In this document: positions 42,819-50,847 of the stretch, piece by piece
How the letters are laid out: each line of letters starts with the position of its first letter
Position numbering within the stretch: the first letter of the stretch is position 1
NCBI RefSeq assembly: GCF_036090055.1
Contig: NZ_CP107970.1
Span: forward strand, 2,792,501-2,856,500
Direction: 5' to 3'
DNA from: Nocardioides sp. NBC_00368
GTDB taxonomy: Bacteria > Actinomycetota > Actinomycetes > Propionibacteriales > Nocardioidaceae
DNA: 64,000 bases
The notes under the pieces: generated by a model
What the model was told of the DNA's origin: nothing
Databases searched by the model: none
What the model saw: the letters and a program-made list of their open reading frames with translations, nothing else
Made by a program: the position numbers and the translations under genes

Positions 42819-43621
42819 CGGGTGACCCCGCTGTGGCTGAACGCGTCCCGCAGGCTCTCCCGAAGCGCGAGCTCGTAGGCGTGGAACTCCGGCGAGGTGA
42901 TGATCTCCTGGTGGCGCGGGCGGGGCAGTTCGATGTCGATGACGTCGGTGATCCGGCCCGGGCGTGGGGCCATCACCACGACCTTGTCCGAGAGCCTGAC
43001 CGCCTCGGAGATCGAGTGGGTGACGAAGACGACCGTCGCGCGGGTCTGCTCCCACAGCTCCAGCAGCTGCTCCTGCAGCGCCTCCCGGGTGAACTCGTCG
43101 AGCGCACCGAACGGCTCGTCGAGCAGGAGTACGTCGGGGCGCAGCCCGAAGGCGCGTACGATCGCGGTCCTCTGCTTCATGCCCCCGGAGAGCTCGGCGG
43201 GGAGCTTGTGGAGCGACTCCCCCAGGCCGACCTCGCGCAGCATCGCCTCCAGGTCGGGGCGGACGCGGTCGCTACGTCGCTTGACCCCGCGCCGATTGAC
43301 CTTGTGAGGCAGTGTCACGTTGCCGAGCACGCTCAGCCAGGGCAGCAGCGCGGGTGACTGCGGCACGAACCCGAAGGCCTTCGCCTCGGCGGCCTCCTTC
43401 GGGGTGAGGCCGCACACGGTGATCCTGCCCGCGTCCGGCTTCTCCTGCCCGCTGATCAGCCGCAACAGGGTCGACTTGCCGCATCCCGAGGGCCCGATGA
43501 TGCTCACGAACGTGCCGGGCTCGATGGTCAGCTCGATGTCGTCGAGGGCGACCAGCTCGGAGAGGTCGGCCTGCTCATAGAGACGACGGACCCCGTGCAT
43601 CTCGATCGTCGCTCTGCCCAC
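42815..43621 (-). CDS. ABC transporter ATP-binding protein, NMT1/SsuB-type
   Basis: A 268-residue ATPase: Walker A GPSGCGKST, Q-loop FVPQSPALLPWL, signature LSGGMKQR, Walker B VLLLDEPFGALD and switch His in VFVTHSISEAV. It energises uptake with the adjoining permease and lipoprotein. GTG 43621 follows TACCGT (minus strand, 43629-43634) by 7 bases, again a leaderless pattern; its promoter is back to back with that of xthA. The EPFGALDEFTRE sequence is typical of the nitrate/taurine subfamily. Confidence 0.93.
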   Translation of the reverse strand: MGRATIEMHGVRRLYEQADLSELVALDDIELTIEPGTFVSIIGPSGCGKSTLLRLISGQEKPDAGRITVCGLTPKEAAEAKAFGFVPQSPALLPWLSVLGNVTLPHKVNRRGVKRRSDRVRPDLEAMLREVGLGESLHKLPAELSGGMKQRTAIVRAFGLRPDVLLLDEPFGALDEFTREALQEQLLELWEQTRATVVFVTHSISEAVRLSDKVVVMAPRPGRITDVIDIELPRPRHQEIITSPEFHAYELALRESLRDAFSHSGVTR

Positions 43622-43666
43622 GCCTCAAACGGTAGTCCACGACGCCTTCTGGATAGTCTGACAGGC

Positions 43667-44449
43667 GTGCGTATCGCCACCTGGAACATCAACTCCATCC
43701 GCTCCCGCATCGACCGCGTCGAGGCTTTCGTCGAACGACACTCGATCGACGTGCTGGCGCTGCAGGAGACCAAGGCCAAGCCCGACCAGATCCCGACGAT
43801 GGGCCTGGAGGCCCGCGGCTACGAGGTCGCCTCGGTGGGCTACGACCAGTGGAACGGCGTCGCGCTGATCTCTCGCGTCGGGCTGTCCGACATCCAGATC
43901 GGGTTCGAGGGGATGCCGTCGTTCAAGGACGTCGCGGAGGCGCGGGCGCTCACCGCGACCTGCGGCGGCATACGCGTCACCTCGGTCTACGTCCCCAACG
44001 GCCGCAAGCCCGACGACCCGCACTACGCCTACAAGCTGGAGTGGCTCGCCGCCCTGCAGAAGGCCGCGACCGCCTGGCACGACGGCCCCTCGGCCATGGT
44101 CGGCGACTGGAACGTCTGCCCCTTCGACGAGGACTGCTTCGACCCCAAGCAGTTCGTCGGCAAGACCCACCTCACCCCCGCCGAGCGCGACGCCTTCTTC
44201 GCCATCGAGAAGGACTTCAAGGACGTCGTGCGCCCCTTCGTGCCCGGCCCGGAGGCCTACACCTACTTCGACTACTACCGGCAGCGCTTCGAGCGCAACC
44301 GCGGCCTGCGCATCGACTTCGTCCTCGGCTCGCCGTCGTTCGCGTCGCGCGTCACCGGCGCCTTCGTGGACCTCGACGAGCGCAATCCCGCCATCGGCAC
44401 CGGATCCCCCTCCGACCACGCTCCGGTGATCGTCGACCTCGCCGGCTGA
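43667..44449 (+). CDS. xthA: exodeoxyribonuclease III
   Basis: A 260-residue exonuclease III/AP endonuclease. Conserved parts: RIATWNINSIRSR, LQETK (metal-binding Glu), VTSVYVPNGRKPDDP, VGDWNVCPFDEDC and the final SDHAPVIVDLAG with the catalytic Asp-His. It repairs abasic sites. GTG 43667 is preceded by TAGTCT at 43654-43659, 7 bases upstream, so the transcript is probably leaderless. The last 39 bases are repeated at 47043-47081, bounding an island. Confidence 0.95.
   Translation: MRIATWNINSIRSRIDRVEAFVERHSIDVLALQETKAKPDQIPTMGLEARGYEVASVGYDQWNGVALISRVGLSDIQIGFEGMPSFKDVAEARALTATCGGIRVTSVYVPNGRKPDDPHYAYKLEWLAALQKAATAWHDGPSAMVGDWNVCPFDEDCFDPKQFVGKTHLTPAERDAFFAIEKDFKDVVRPFVPGPEAYTYFDYYRQRFERNRGLRIDFVLGSPSFASRVTGAFVDLDERNPAIGTGSPSDHAPVIVDLAG
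44411..44449. repeat. 39-bp direct repeat at xthA 3' end, left copy
   Basis: The end of xthA including its stop matches 47043-47081 at 37 of 39 bases. The mismatches are one silent change and Gly to Asp in the last codon. The copies bracket about 2.6 kb of lower-GC DNA, the arrangement left by an element inserted at a gene's 3' end. Confidence 0.75.
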
Positions 44450-44571
44450 GACGTGATCCCGCGCCGTAGGATCGGTCTCAATCGGGGTCTCCAATCGCAA
44501 GAGACTCGAGCGGACAACGCAGCCTCGACGTACGCCGCGTACCGTTACGTTCAGACCCCGAAGCGCATCGG

Positions 44572-45126
44572 TCACAGGTGACCAGCACGTGCCTCATCCG
44601 CCGTGCAGACTTTCGCGCTGTCCCCGAGGGCACAGAGGGTCAGTCCGAGTGGGTAGCGAAACGACTCGGTCTTCCCATCGGTCTCGGACTCGACCTCCAG
44701 GTACGGCGTGTACGCCGACCGACCATTCGGTAGGTAGAGCTCGACAAGCAACTGCGGCCCGGCGCCCTCCTCGTCACACCCGCTCGCCACGTCATGTTCG
44801 ACCTCGATGCCGAGTTCCTCGAAAGACCGTCTGGTGCCACCGATATCCGTCTCGTCCAGCACCGTGAACTCGCGGACTGCAACACCCGAGTCCGGCGCAG
44901 CCTCGACCGAGGTCACGGTCCCCTCATCTCCGCCCTCGACGCAGAGGCCGGTGATGTTCATCGAGTTGATCTCGCCCGGAGCGACATTCTCGACCTTGAA
45001 GCCCGCAGAGAAGTCCACCCCGCCTTTCGCGACGACTTGTCCCGATTCTATGGACGGGCCTATCCCGCACGCCCCCAAGATCGTCGTCAAGAACAAGGCT
45101 CCAGCAAAGGCAGGGGCGGGCTTCAT
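44572..45126 (-). CDS. hypothetical lipoprotein of the xthA island
   Basis: A 184-residue protein with a lipoprotein signal (lipobox LGAC at about residues 17-20) and an acidic, beta-rich mature part holding further Cys residues (LCVEGG, SGCDEEG, TLCALGD, KVCTADE) that could pair. I do not recognise a family. Its ATG directly follows the stop of the upstream secreted-protein gene, so the two are co-translated and probably work together at the cell surface. Base composition is lower in GC than the core genome. Confidence 0.65.
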   Translation of the reverse strand: MKPAPAFAGALFLTTILGACGIGPSIESGQVVAKGGVDFSAGFKVENVAPGEINSMNITGLCVEGGDEGTVTSVEAAPDSGVAVREFTVLDETDIGGTRRSFEELGIEVEHDVASGCDEEGAGPQLLVELYLPNGRSAYTPYLEVESETDGKTESFRYPLGLTLCALGDSAKVCTADEARAGHL

Positions 45127-46461
45127 TCACGCAACCTTCGCGACAACACGAGCCGATTGCTCCCGCCCGCCAGACCTGTTGCTCCAGCACAGTTTTGCTC
45201 CACCGGTGAAGTCCCAGTGGAGGCTGGTATCGGTGTTGTAGCCCGACTGTGCGGAAACGTTAATCTGAGCCAGATCGACCCCAGAACCGTATGTCGTGTT
45301 CCGGCCTCTGTTCTTGGTGTATGTGTAACCAGCGTCGTGGCGTCTGCACGCCGAATAGTTCAGGCGCGAGACAAGCACGTAACCCGAGACGAGTTCCTGA
45401 ATGCTGTGCGGACGCCAGCGGACACCGTGGCTAGCGCCGCAAGTGTTCGTGTAGTAGCGGTACTTGACTCTGTTGTAATAGCGCCGCGCAGTGGCGATCC
45501 CACCTTGGGACGCGCTCGAACTGGTCGTCTTCGTCGTCGAGCCGCTGCCCTTCCAGCCGTTTCCGAAGCTCACCGCGACCCCGAGTGAATGCGATGTGCC
45601 GCTGCCTTGGGTGACCTTGGCCTTGGCGTTGGTGACACCCTGGGCGATGGCGAAGGATTCCTTTCGCTGCGACTGATACTTGTTTGTTGCAATCGCATAG
45701 CACTCTTCCATCGGAGTGATCCCAGAGTCAGTGCCCCTCTCCTGAAGGATCGTGTCGATACGTCCCCGCTCCGTTAACGGCGTCGTGTCGAACCCGGGCG
45801 CATCAGCAGCGGACAGCGCCAGACCCTCCTCATCCGAGAGCAACTCCGGGTCCGTGGCCAGGTCATCGGCACTGACAGCAGAACTCTGGAAGGCACCGGT
45901 GCCCAAGTCGAAACCAAGGTCAACCGGACTGGCAGCATCCGTCGCCGAAGCGACCACCTCCGCCGATGTCCAACCCTCAGGGCGCACCAGTAGCGACAAC
46001 GACCTCTCCGCCTCACGTTCCTTGTCCGCCACGATCACGTCCACATCGACCTGTCCCGTCTCTGAAACGAGTTCCTTCGGCAGTCTCTCCGGATCAAGTG
46101 TGACACTGAATGCGCCGCTGCTGTCGCTCTTGGAAGTTGCAACGACCTGGGTTTCGACCCGCTGATCGTCACCTAGAGATTCCAGGATCGTCTGGTTCGG
46201 CCACGCGATGACGACAATGTCAGCCCCGTCTACGGGCTCACTGTGGTTGTGTACCGTGCCGGTGAGGGCGACGTCGGCGAGCACCAGCGAGGACATGTCC
46301 GAGCGAGGCGCCGCAGCCGTCGCACTTGGGACTGTAGCTCCTGTGCCCGCGGTAGCCGTCACGGCCATCGCGACAATGAGTCGCCTGGCGTTGCCTCGCC
46401 ATGTGCGAACTGACGGAGGGCGGGCCGACTCCCGCGGCCGTCCCCATCTGTTGAACCTCAT
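45127..46461 (-). CDS. hypothetical secreted protein of the xthA island
   Basis: A 444-residue exported protein. The signal peptide covers about residues 1-50 (long basic n-region, hydrophobic AMAVTATAGTGATVP, cleavage near ATA-AAPR). Next is a domain (about 60-165) that resembles a carboxypeptidase regulatory-like or Ig-like fold (LTGTVHNHSEPVDGADIVVI, SGAFSVTLDPERLP). The C-terminal third is Tyr-, Ser- and Asn-rich with four Cys (EECYAIA, NTCGAS, SACRRH, KLCWSN) and no known catalytic motif. ATG 46461 has GGGG-rich ribosome-site bases; ATG 46479 is an alternative. Followed at once by a lipoprotein gene. Confidence 0.65.
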   Translation of the reverse strand: MRFNRWGRPRESARPPSVRTWRGNARRLIVAMAVTATAGTGATVPSATAAAPRSDMSSLVLADVALTGTVHNHSEPVDGADIVVIAWPNQTILESLGDDQRVETQVVATSKSDSSGAFSVTLDPERLPKELVSETGQVDVDVIVADKEREAERSLSLLVRPEGWTSAEVVASATDAASPVDLGFDLGTGAFQSSAVSADDLATDPELLSDEEGLALSAADAPGFDTTPLTERGRIDTILQERGTDSGITPMEECYAIATNKYQSQRKESFAIAQGVTNAKAKVTQGSGTSHSLGVAVSFGNGWKGSGSTTKTTSSSASQGGIATARRYYNRVKYRYYTNTCGASHGVRWRPHSIQELVSGYVLVSRLNYSACRRHDAGYTYTKNRGRNTTYGSGVDLAQINVSAQSGYNTDTSLHWDFTGGAKLCWSNRSGGREQSARVVAKVA

Positions 46462-46683
46462 ACCCAACCGCCCCTTCATGCGTCTCGCGCGCGTCCGATT
46501 TCATCCCGGCTTTTCGCACTGTTCGGTAGGCCTCGCCGCACAGAACAGATTTAACCTAGGGACACGCTGTTCCGCGGTACACCGTTCGATCCAAACCGGA
46601 ACGTTGCGCGGAACCGAGGACTCTCGGGCCGTTCCGGACTATCATCCGTACACGCCGGTATTCGGGCGATCTCGGAGGTCATC

Positions 46684-46974
46684 GTGCACATCGGCCATAT
46701 CCAGGCATTACTCACGGCTGTCGAAGTCGGCTCGTACGTCCGCGCCGCTCCGCTCCTCTTCCTCTCGACCGGCAGCGCCGTGAGCAAGCAGGTCCGGAAA
46801 CTGGAAGTAAACGTGGGTGTCGAGTTGGTGGCACGGAAGGATGGCCGAGTCCAACTGACCCAAGCGGGCGAAGAAGCTCTCCCCCACCTGATGTCTATTG
46901 CGGCTGGCATTCATGCGATCCAGGCGATTCGCACGCGGCGCACCGAATCGGTGACATCGAGCGTTCCGATTTGA
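46684..46974 (+). pseudogene. truncated LysR-type regulator (DNA-binding part only)
   Basis: A 96-codon frame whose first 65 residues match a LysR helix-turn-helix (HIQALLTAVEVGSYVRAAPL, then VSKQVRKLEVNVGVELVARK and VQLTQAGEEALPH). LysR regulators are about 300 residues; the whole effector domain is missing. GGAGG stands before GTG 46684, so a short protein could still be made. The truncation lies near the right end of the xthA island and may mark where the element was cut down. Confidence 0.6.
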
Positions 46975-47042
46975 CCTGGTGAAACCCAACGACCTATCTG
47001 CCGCTCTATGCTCGAGCGCAACGAACTCGGCCCTCGACCCTC

Positions 47043-47081
47043 TCCGACCACGCCCCGGTGATCGTCGACCTCGCCGACTGA
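47043..47081. repeat. 39-bp direct repeat of xthA 3' end, right copy
   Basis: Encodes SDHAPVIVDLAD and a stop in the same frame as the xthA ending, with two base differences from 44411-44449. It has no upstream gene attached. It marks the right boundary of the island, 8 bases before the stop of the TfoX-like gene. Confidence 0.75.
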
Positions 47082-47089
47082 GGCTCGAC

Positions 47090-47416
47090 TTACTTCGCGC
47101 GTTTCGGCGGCAGCGACTCGGCCGTGGCCACGCCGCGCGTGACCCAGTCGGCGAGCGCGTCGCCGCGCAGCAGGTCGGCGGCGACGTTGACGTAGCCGGA
47201 CATCGTCCGGGCGCCCATGACCATCGGCTCGGCGCCGGCCTCGATCGCGGCCTCGTAGGCCGACTTGCCAGTGCGTACGAGCAGGTCGTCGGCGCCCACC
47301 GCGCACGCCATGTTTCCGTTCACCATGAACGCCAGCCCACCGAACATCTTCACCTCGGTGGCGTCGGCGGGCATCAGGTCGCGGACACGTTCAGCAAGCT
47401 CGGCGTTGTAGGCCAT
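47090..47416 (-). CDS. TfoX/Sxy N-terminal domain protein
   Basis: A 108-residue protein consisting of a TfoX N-terminal domain: MAYNAELAERVRDLM, KMFGGLAFMVNGNMACAVG, and YVNVAADLLRGDALADWV. In gamma-proteobacteria the domain is part of competence regulators; in actinobacteria the stand-alone form has no known role. ATG 47416 gives the family length. It converges on the xthA-tail duplicate and is divergent from rmuC. Confidence 0.88.
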   Translation of the reverse strand: MAYNAELAERVRDLMPADATEVKMFGGLAFMVNGNMACAVGADDLLVRTGKSAYEAAIEAGAEPMVMGARTMSGYVNVAADLLRGDALADWVTRGVATAESLPPKRAK

Positions 47417-47476
47417 GTCCCCATGCAACCACGATCCGCCGCAAAACTGTCGGTGGTGCCTGCGAGGATCTGAGGT

Positions 47477-48568
47477 ATGGAGATCTGGATCCTCTGTCTC
47501 GGGCTGATGATCGGTCTTGCTCTGGGCGCTGTGCTCGGGGTGTTGTGGGTGCGCGCGCGGAGCGTGGAGACGGTCGCCGCGGGGATGGTAGACCAGGCGG
47601 AGGTGATGCAGGGGCTCGACCGGCTCAGCGACCAGATGCAGCATCTCGACCGGGAGCGGGCGCGCTGGCAGGGGCAGTTCGAGACGGAGGTCGGGCGGCT
47701 GCAGAGCGAGACCCGGTCGCTGTCGACGGCGCTGCGCAAACCCCAGGTCAGGGGCCGCTGGGGCGAGATGCACCTGCGCCGCGCGGTGGAGCTGGCCGGT
47801 CTGGTCGACAAGTGCGACTTCTCCGAGCAGGTCCAGCTGGAGGACGGCCGGCTCCGTCCCGACCTGGTGGTGCACCTCTCCGGCGGCAAGGAATTGGTCG
47901 TCGACTCGAAGGTTCCCCTCGACGCCTACCTCGACGCCGCGGCCGCGGACAACGAGGACGACTACCGCACTCACCTGCGCAGGCACACCGCTCAACTGCG
48001 TACGCATGTGGACCAGCTGGCCTCGAAGGCCTACTGGCGCTTCCTGGAGGAGTCGCCCGAGTTCGTGGTGCTCTTCGTGCCGGCGGAGTCGTTCCTCTCG
48101 GCCGCGCTGGAGACCGAGCCGGGCCTGATCGAGTACGCCGGGGAGCGCCGGGTCGTGCTGGCCTCTCCGACCACGCTGATCGCACTGCTGCGCACCGTCG
48201 CGCACGGCTGGTCGCACGAGGCCCTCGCCGAGCAGGCTCGGGAAATCCACCGGCTCGGCCGTGACCTGCACCAACGTCTCGCCACGATGTCCACCCATCT
48301 GGACGGCATCGGGCGCTCGCTCAACACGGCGGTGACCCGCTACAACCAGGCGATCGGATCCCTCGACAACCGGGTCCTCGTGGCCGCCCGTCGTTTCAAT
48401 GAATTATCGGTAACTGACGATGAACTCGAGACGCCGCGTCCGGTCGAGATCCGCGCTGTGGAGCGGCTCAGCAGCGTAAGGGAGGATGATCGGCGCGCCG
48501 CCGAAAATGACGGTGTGCCGGGCCCTACCGTGGGTTCGGATACACAGGCTGCATACGAGAGATCGTGA
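47477..48568 (+). CDS. rmuC: DNA recombination protein RmuC
   Basis: A 363-residue RmuC protein: an N-terminal membrane helix (about 4-26), a coiled-coil (about 35-85), and the nuclease-like RmuC domain (about 90-300) with GRWGEMHLRRAVELAGL, RPDLVVHLSGGKELVVDSKV and VVLFVPAESFL. RmuC limits rearrangements between inverted repeats. The tail after residue 310 is low-complexity and acidic. Its stop overlaps the next gene by 4 bases. Confidence 0.93.
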   Translation: MEIWILCLGLMIGLALGAVLGVLWVRARSVETVAAGMVDQAEVMQGLDRLSDQMQHLDRERARWQGQFETEVGRLQSETRSLSTALRKPQVRGRWGEMHLRRAVELAGLVDKCDFSEQVQLEDGRLRPDLVVHLSGGKELVVDSKVPLDAYLDAAAADNEDDYRTHLRRHTAQLRTHVDQLASKAYWRFLEESPEFVVLFVPAESFLSAALETEPGLIEYAGERRVVLASPTTLIALLRTVAHGWSHEALAEQAREIHRLGRDLHQRLATMSTHLDGIGRSLNTAVTRYNQAIGSLDNRVLVAARRFNELSVTDDELETPRPVEIRAVERLSSVREDDRRAAENDGVPGPTVGSDTQAAYERS

Positions 48569-49020
48569 CCCCCGACATGAGTCAGCGCACCATCTGGGAG
48601 GAAGGACGCGAGTCCGGCCGCCATGTCGTCGCGCTCGGATCCGCCACCTCGCTGACCGTGACCTTCGTCGATCTGCTCATCGACGACCAGATCGGCCTCC
48701 TCTTCGACTTCACCTTCGTGGCGATCGCGCTGACGCTCGCACTCATCGTCAGGCCCAGCGACTTCTTCGTGGTCGGCGTGCTGCCACCGCTGATCATGCT
48801 CGGCATCTTCATCCTGCTGGCCGCGACCCAGCCCGGATCGATCGCCGATGCCCAGGACGGCTTCGTCCAAGCCGTGGTCAGCGGCCTCGGACACCACGCG
48901 ATCAGCCTCTTCGTCGGCTACGCCCTGTGCCTGGGCTGCCTGGTGATGCGCCGCCGGGTCCTACGCCAGCGCAGCGAGACCCGCGACGAGGTCGAGCGCG
49001 AGCGCGCCCTGGCCTCCTGA
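48565..49020 (+). CDS. DUF6542-type membrane protein
   Basis: A 151-residue protein with four predicted membrane helices and a charged C-terminal tail (RRRVLRQRSETRDEVERERA). It resembles the actinobacterial DUF6542 family, which commonly follows rmuC or precedes ispH-region genes; function unknown. GTG 48565 overlaps the rmuC stop (GTGA), so it is translationally coupled to it. An ATG four codons later could also serve. Confidence 0.75.
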   Translation: MTPDMSQRTIWEEGRESGRHVVALGSATSLTVTFVDLLIDDQIGLLFDFTFVAIALTLALIVRPSDFFVVGVLPPLIMLGIFILLAATQPGSIADAQDGFVQAVVSGLGHHAISLFVGYALCLGCLVMRRRVLRQRSETRDEVERERALAS

Positions 49021-49029
49021 GCCCGGTCC

Positions 49030-49659
49030 TCAGTCCAGAGCCAGGAAGCCGGACACGTCTCCAGCGCCTTCGCGGATGACCTCGGGCTGACCGTCGGACC
49101 AGTCGATCACCGTGGTCGGCTCGGCCGGGGTCTCGCCGGCCTCGATCACGATGTCGACCTGGTGGTCGAGCGCCTCCTTGACGTTCCAGCCGAAGACCTC
49201 CGGCTCGCTCTCGCCGGGCAGGATCAGCGTCGAGGACAGCAGCGGCTCACCGAGCTCCTCGAGCAGCGCCTGCACGACGGCATGGTCGGGGATGCGTACG
49301 CCGACGGTCTTCTTCTTCGGGTGCATCAGCCGGCGCGGCACCTCCGGGGTGGCCGGGAGGATGAAGGTGTAGGGCCCCGGCGTCGCGTGCTTGATCGCCC
49401 GGAAGGCGCTGTTGTCGACGTGGACCATCGTGCCGAGCTGCGCGAAGTCCTTGCAGATCAGCGTGAAGTGGTGCCGGTCGTCGAGGCCGCGGATCCGCAG
49501 GATCCGGTCGCGGCCGTCCTTGTTGCCGATCCGGGATCCGAGCGCGTAGCCGGAATCGGTCGGGTACGCGATCAGCTGGTCCTCCCGCAGGGCGTCGACG
49601 ACCTGGCTGATCAGACGGGGCTGCGGGTTGTCAGGGTGTACGTCGAGAAATCGGGCCAC
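49030..49659 (-). CDS. Sua5/YciO/YrdC-family protein (L-threonylcarbamoyladenylate synthase-like)
   Basis: A 209-residue YrdC-fold protein: LIAYPTDSGYALGSRIGN, LRIRGLDDRHHFTLICKDFA, TPGPYTFILPAT and TVGVRIPDH are the nucleotide and RNA-binding blocks. YrdC/Sua5 makes the threonylcarbamoyl-AMP used for tRNA t6A; this shorter, HHFTLICKD-containing form is closer to YciO, whose role is less certain. TAGGGT at 49666-49671 on the minus strand is 6 bases before GTG 49659. Confidence 0.88.
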   Translation of the reverse strand: MARFLDVHPDNPQPRLISQVVDALREDQLIAYPTDSGYALGSRIGNKDGRDRILRIRGLDDRHHFTLICKDFAQLGTMVHVDNSAFRAIKHATPGPYTFILPATPEVPRRLMHPKKKTVGVRIPDHAVVQALLEELGEPLLSSTLILPGESEPEVFGWNVKEALDHQVDIVIEAGETPAEPTTVIDWSDGQPEVIREGAGDVSGFLALD

Positions 49660-49665
49660 CCCTCG

Positions 49666-49671
49666 ACCCTA
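49666..49671 (-). promoter_or_regulatory. -10 box of leaderless YciO-like gene
   Basis: Minus-strand TAGGGT lies 6 bases before GTG 49659. Confidence 0.45.
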
Positions 49672-49692
49672 ACGCCCTTGGGCGGGGCTGGT

Positions 49693-50691
49693 TCAACCCC
49701 TTGCGGCAGCCGCCTTGAGATCCTTGCGGAGCTCGGTGGGCAGCGCGAAGATCAACGACTCCTCGGCGCTCTTGTGCGCCGTGGCGTCGGGGAAGCCCCG
49801 GTCCTTGAGGAATCCGACGACGCCCTCGACCAGCTTCTCCGGGACGCTGGCCCCGGAAGTGACCGAGACGCTGCGTACGCCCTCGAGCCAGGACTCGTCG
49901 ATCTCAGTGGCGTCGTCGACGCGGTAGGCCGCCTTGGCGCCCGCCTCGAGGGCGACCTCGACCAGGCGCACCGAGTTGGAGGAGTTGCCGGAGCCCACGA
50001 CGATGACCAGGTCGCTGGCGGCGCCGATCTCCTTGACCGCCTGCTGGCGGTTCTGGGTGGCGTAGCAGATGTCGTCGCTGGGCGGGTCGAGCAGCTCGGG
50101 GAACTTCGCTCGGAGCGCGGCGACGGTCTCCATGGTCTCGTCGACCGAGAGCGTGGTCTGGGAGAGCCAGACGACCTTGGAGGGATCCGGAACCTCGATG
50201 CCGGGTACGTCGCCGGGGCCCTCGACGAGCGTGGTCGCCTCCGGCGCCTCGCCCATGGTGCCCTCGACCTCCTCGTGACCGGCGTGACCGATCAGCAGGA
50301 TGCTGTAGCCCTCGCGCGCGAACCGCTTGGCCTCGAGGTGGACCTTGGTGACCAGGGGGCAGGTCGCGTCGATCGTCTTCAGCTCACGCACGGCGGCATC
50401 GGCGTGGACCGCCGGCGAGACACCGTGGGCTGAGAAGACGACGGTCGCACCGGAGGGCACCTCGTCGAGCTCGTTGACGAACACGGCACCGCGGTTGCGG
50501 AGGTCGTCGACGACGTGCTTGTTGTGGACGATCTCCTTGCGCACGTAGACCGGCGCGCCGTAGAGGTCCAGGGCCTCTTCCACGGTGATCACGGCCCGAT
50601 CCACCCCGGCGCAGTAGCCGCGCGGCTCGGCGAGAAGGACGGCCTTCTCGTCGTCGGTGATCAGGCGTGGGGTGCCGAGGTCGATGCTCAT
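49693..50691 (-). CDS. ispH: 4-hydroxy-3-methylbut-2-enyl diphosphate reductase
   Basis: A 332-residue IspH (LytB), the iron-sulfur enzyme that makes IPP and DMAPP in the last step of the MEP pathway. The three cluster cysteines are in EPRGYCAGVDRA, IDATCPLVTKVH and DDICYATQNRQQAV. Conserved His and Glu of the active site are in IVHNKHVV and GHAGHEEVEGTMGEA. ATG 50691 follows TAGACT (minus strand, 50699-50704) by 7 bases. It is divergent from xseA across a repeat-rich 156-base gap. Confidence 0.97.
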   Translation of the reverse strand: MSIDLGTPRLITDDEKAVLLAEPRGYCAGVDRAVITVEEALDLYGAPVYVRKEIVHNKHVVDDLRNRGAVFVNELDEVPSGATVVFSAHGVSPAVHADAAVRELKTIDATCPLVTKVHLEAKRFAREGYSILLIGHAGHEEVEGTMGEAPEATTLVEGPGDVPGIEVPDPSKVVWLSQTTLSVDETMETVAALRAKFPELLDPPSDDICYATQNRQQAVKEIGAASDLVIVVGSGNSSNSVRLVEVALEAGAKAAYRVDDATEIDESWLEGVRSVSVTSGASVPEKLVEGVVGFLKDRGFPDATAHKSAEESLIFALPTELRKDLKAAAARG

Positions 50692-50716
50692 GCGGACCAG
50701 TCTAGAGACCCGGTGC

Positions 50717-50829
50717 ACGCATGCCGACTCGGCGCGTCAGTCCCACACCACGACACCGACCCGGCGCTCTGAGGCGGGACAGACGCGCCGAGTGGGCATG
50801 CGTGTGTGGGACAAACGGGCCGAGTGGGC
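50717..50829. repeat. three copies of a ~31-bp module between ispH and xseA
   Basis: A module that begins TGTGGGAC, has the core ACGCGCCGAGT and ends GGCATGCGT is present inverted at 50717-50748 and direct at 50776-50803 and, shortened, at 50806-50829. The arms 50717-50738 and 50782-50803 pair at 21 of 22 bases; the direct copies 50776-50797 and 50808-50829 match at 20 of 22. It overlaps the upstream parts of both divergent promoters. Confidence 0.75.
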
Positions 50830-50835
50830 GGGCAC

Positions 50836-50841
50836 TAGGGT
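50836..50841 (+). promoter_or_regulatory. -10 box of leaderless xseA
   Basis: TAGGGT lies exactly 6 bases before ATG 50848, right after the last repeat module. Confidence 0.5.
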
Positions 50842-50847
50842 GGCGGC

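Larger units (their letters stand above)
44450..47042. mobile_element. small lower-GC island inserted at the xthA 3' end
   Basis: This segment has visibly more A and T and different codon use than its neighbours. It contains a lipoprotein gene, a secreted-protein gene and a LysR-type fragment, with long untranslated stretches, and is bounded by 39-bp duplicates of the xthA tail. No integrase, transposase or tRNA is present, so the means of entry is unknown; it may be a remnant of a larger element. Confidence 0.65.

Noticed and set aside
43622..43666. thiamine riboswitch upstream of the NMT1-type transporter
   Set aside because: The gap to xthA is only 45 bases and the ATPase transcript appears leaderless, leaving no room for a riboswitch.
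44450..47042. prophage or integrative plasmid
   Set aside because: No integrase, replication, packaging or transfer gene; only three frames of interest and a tail duplication.
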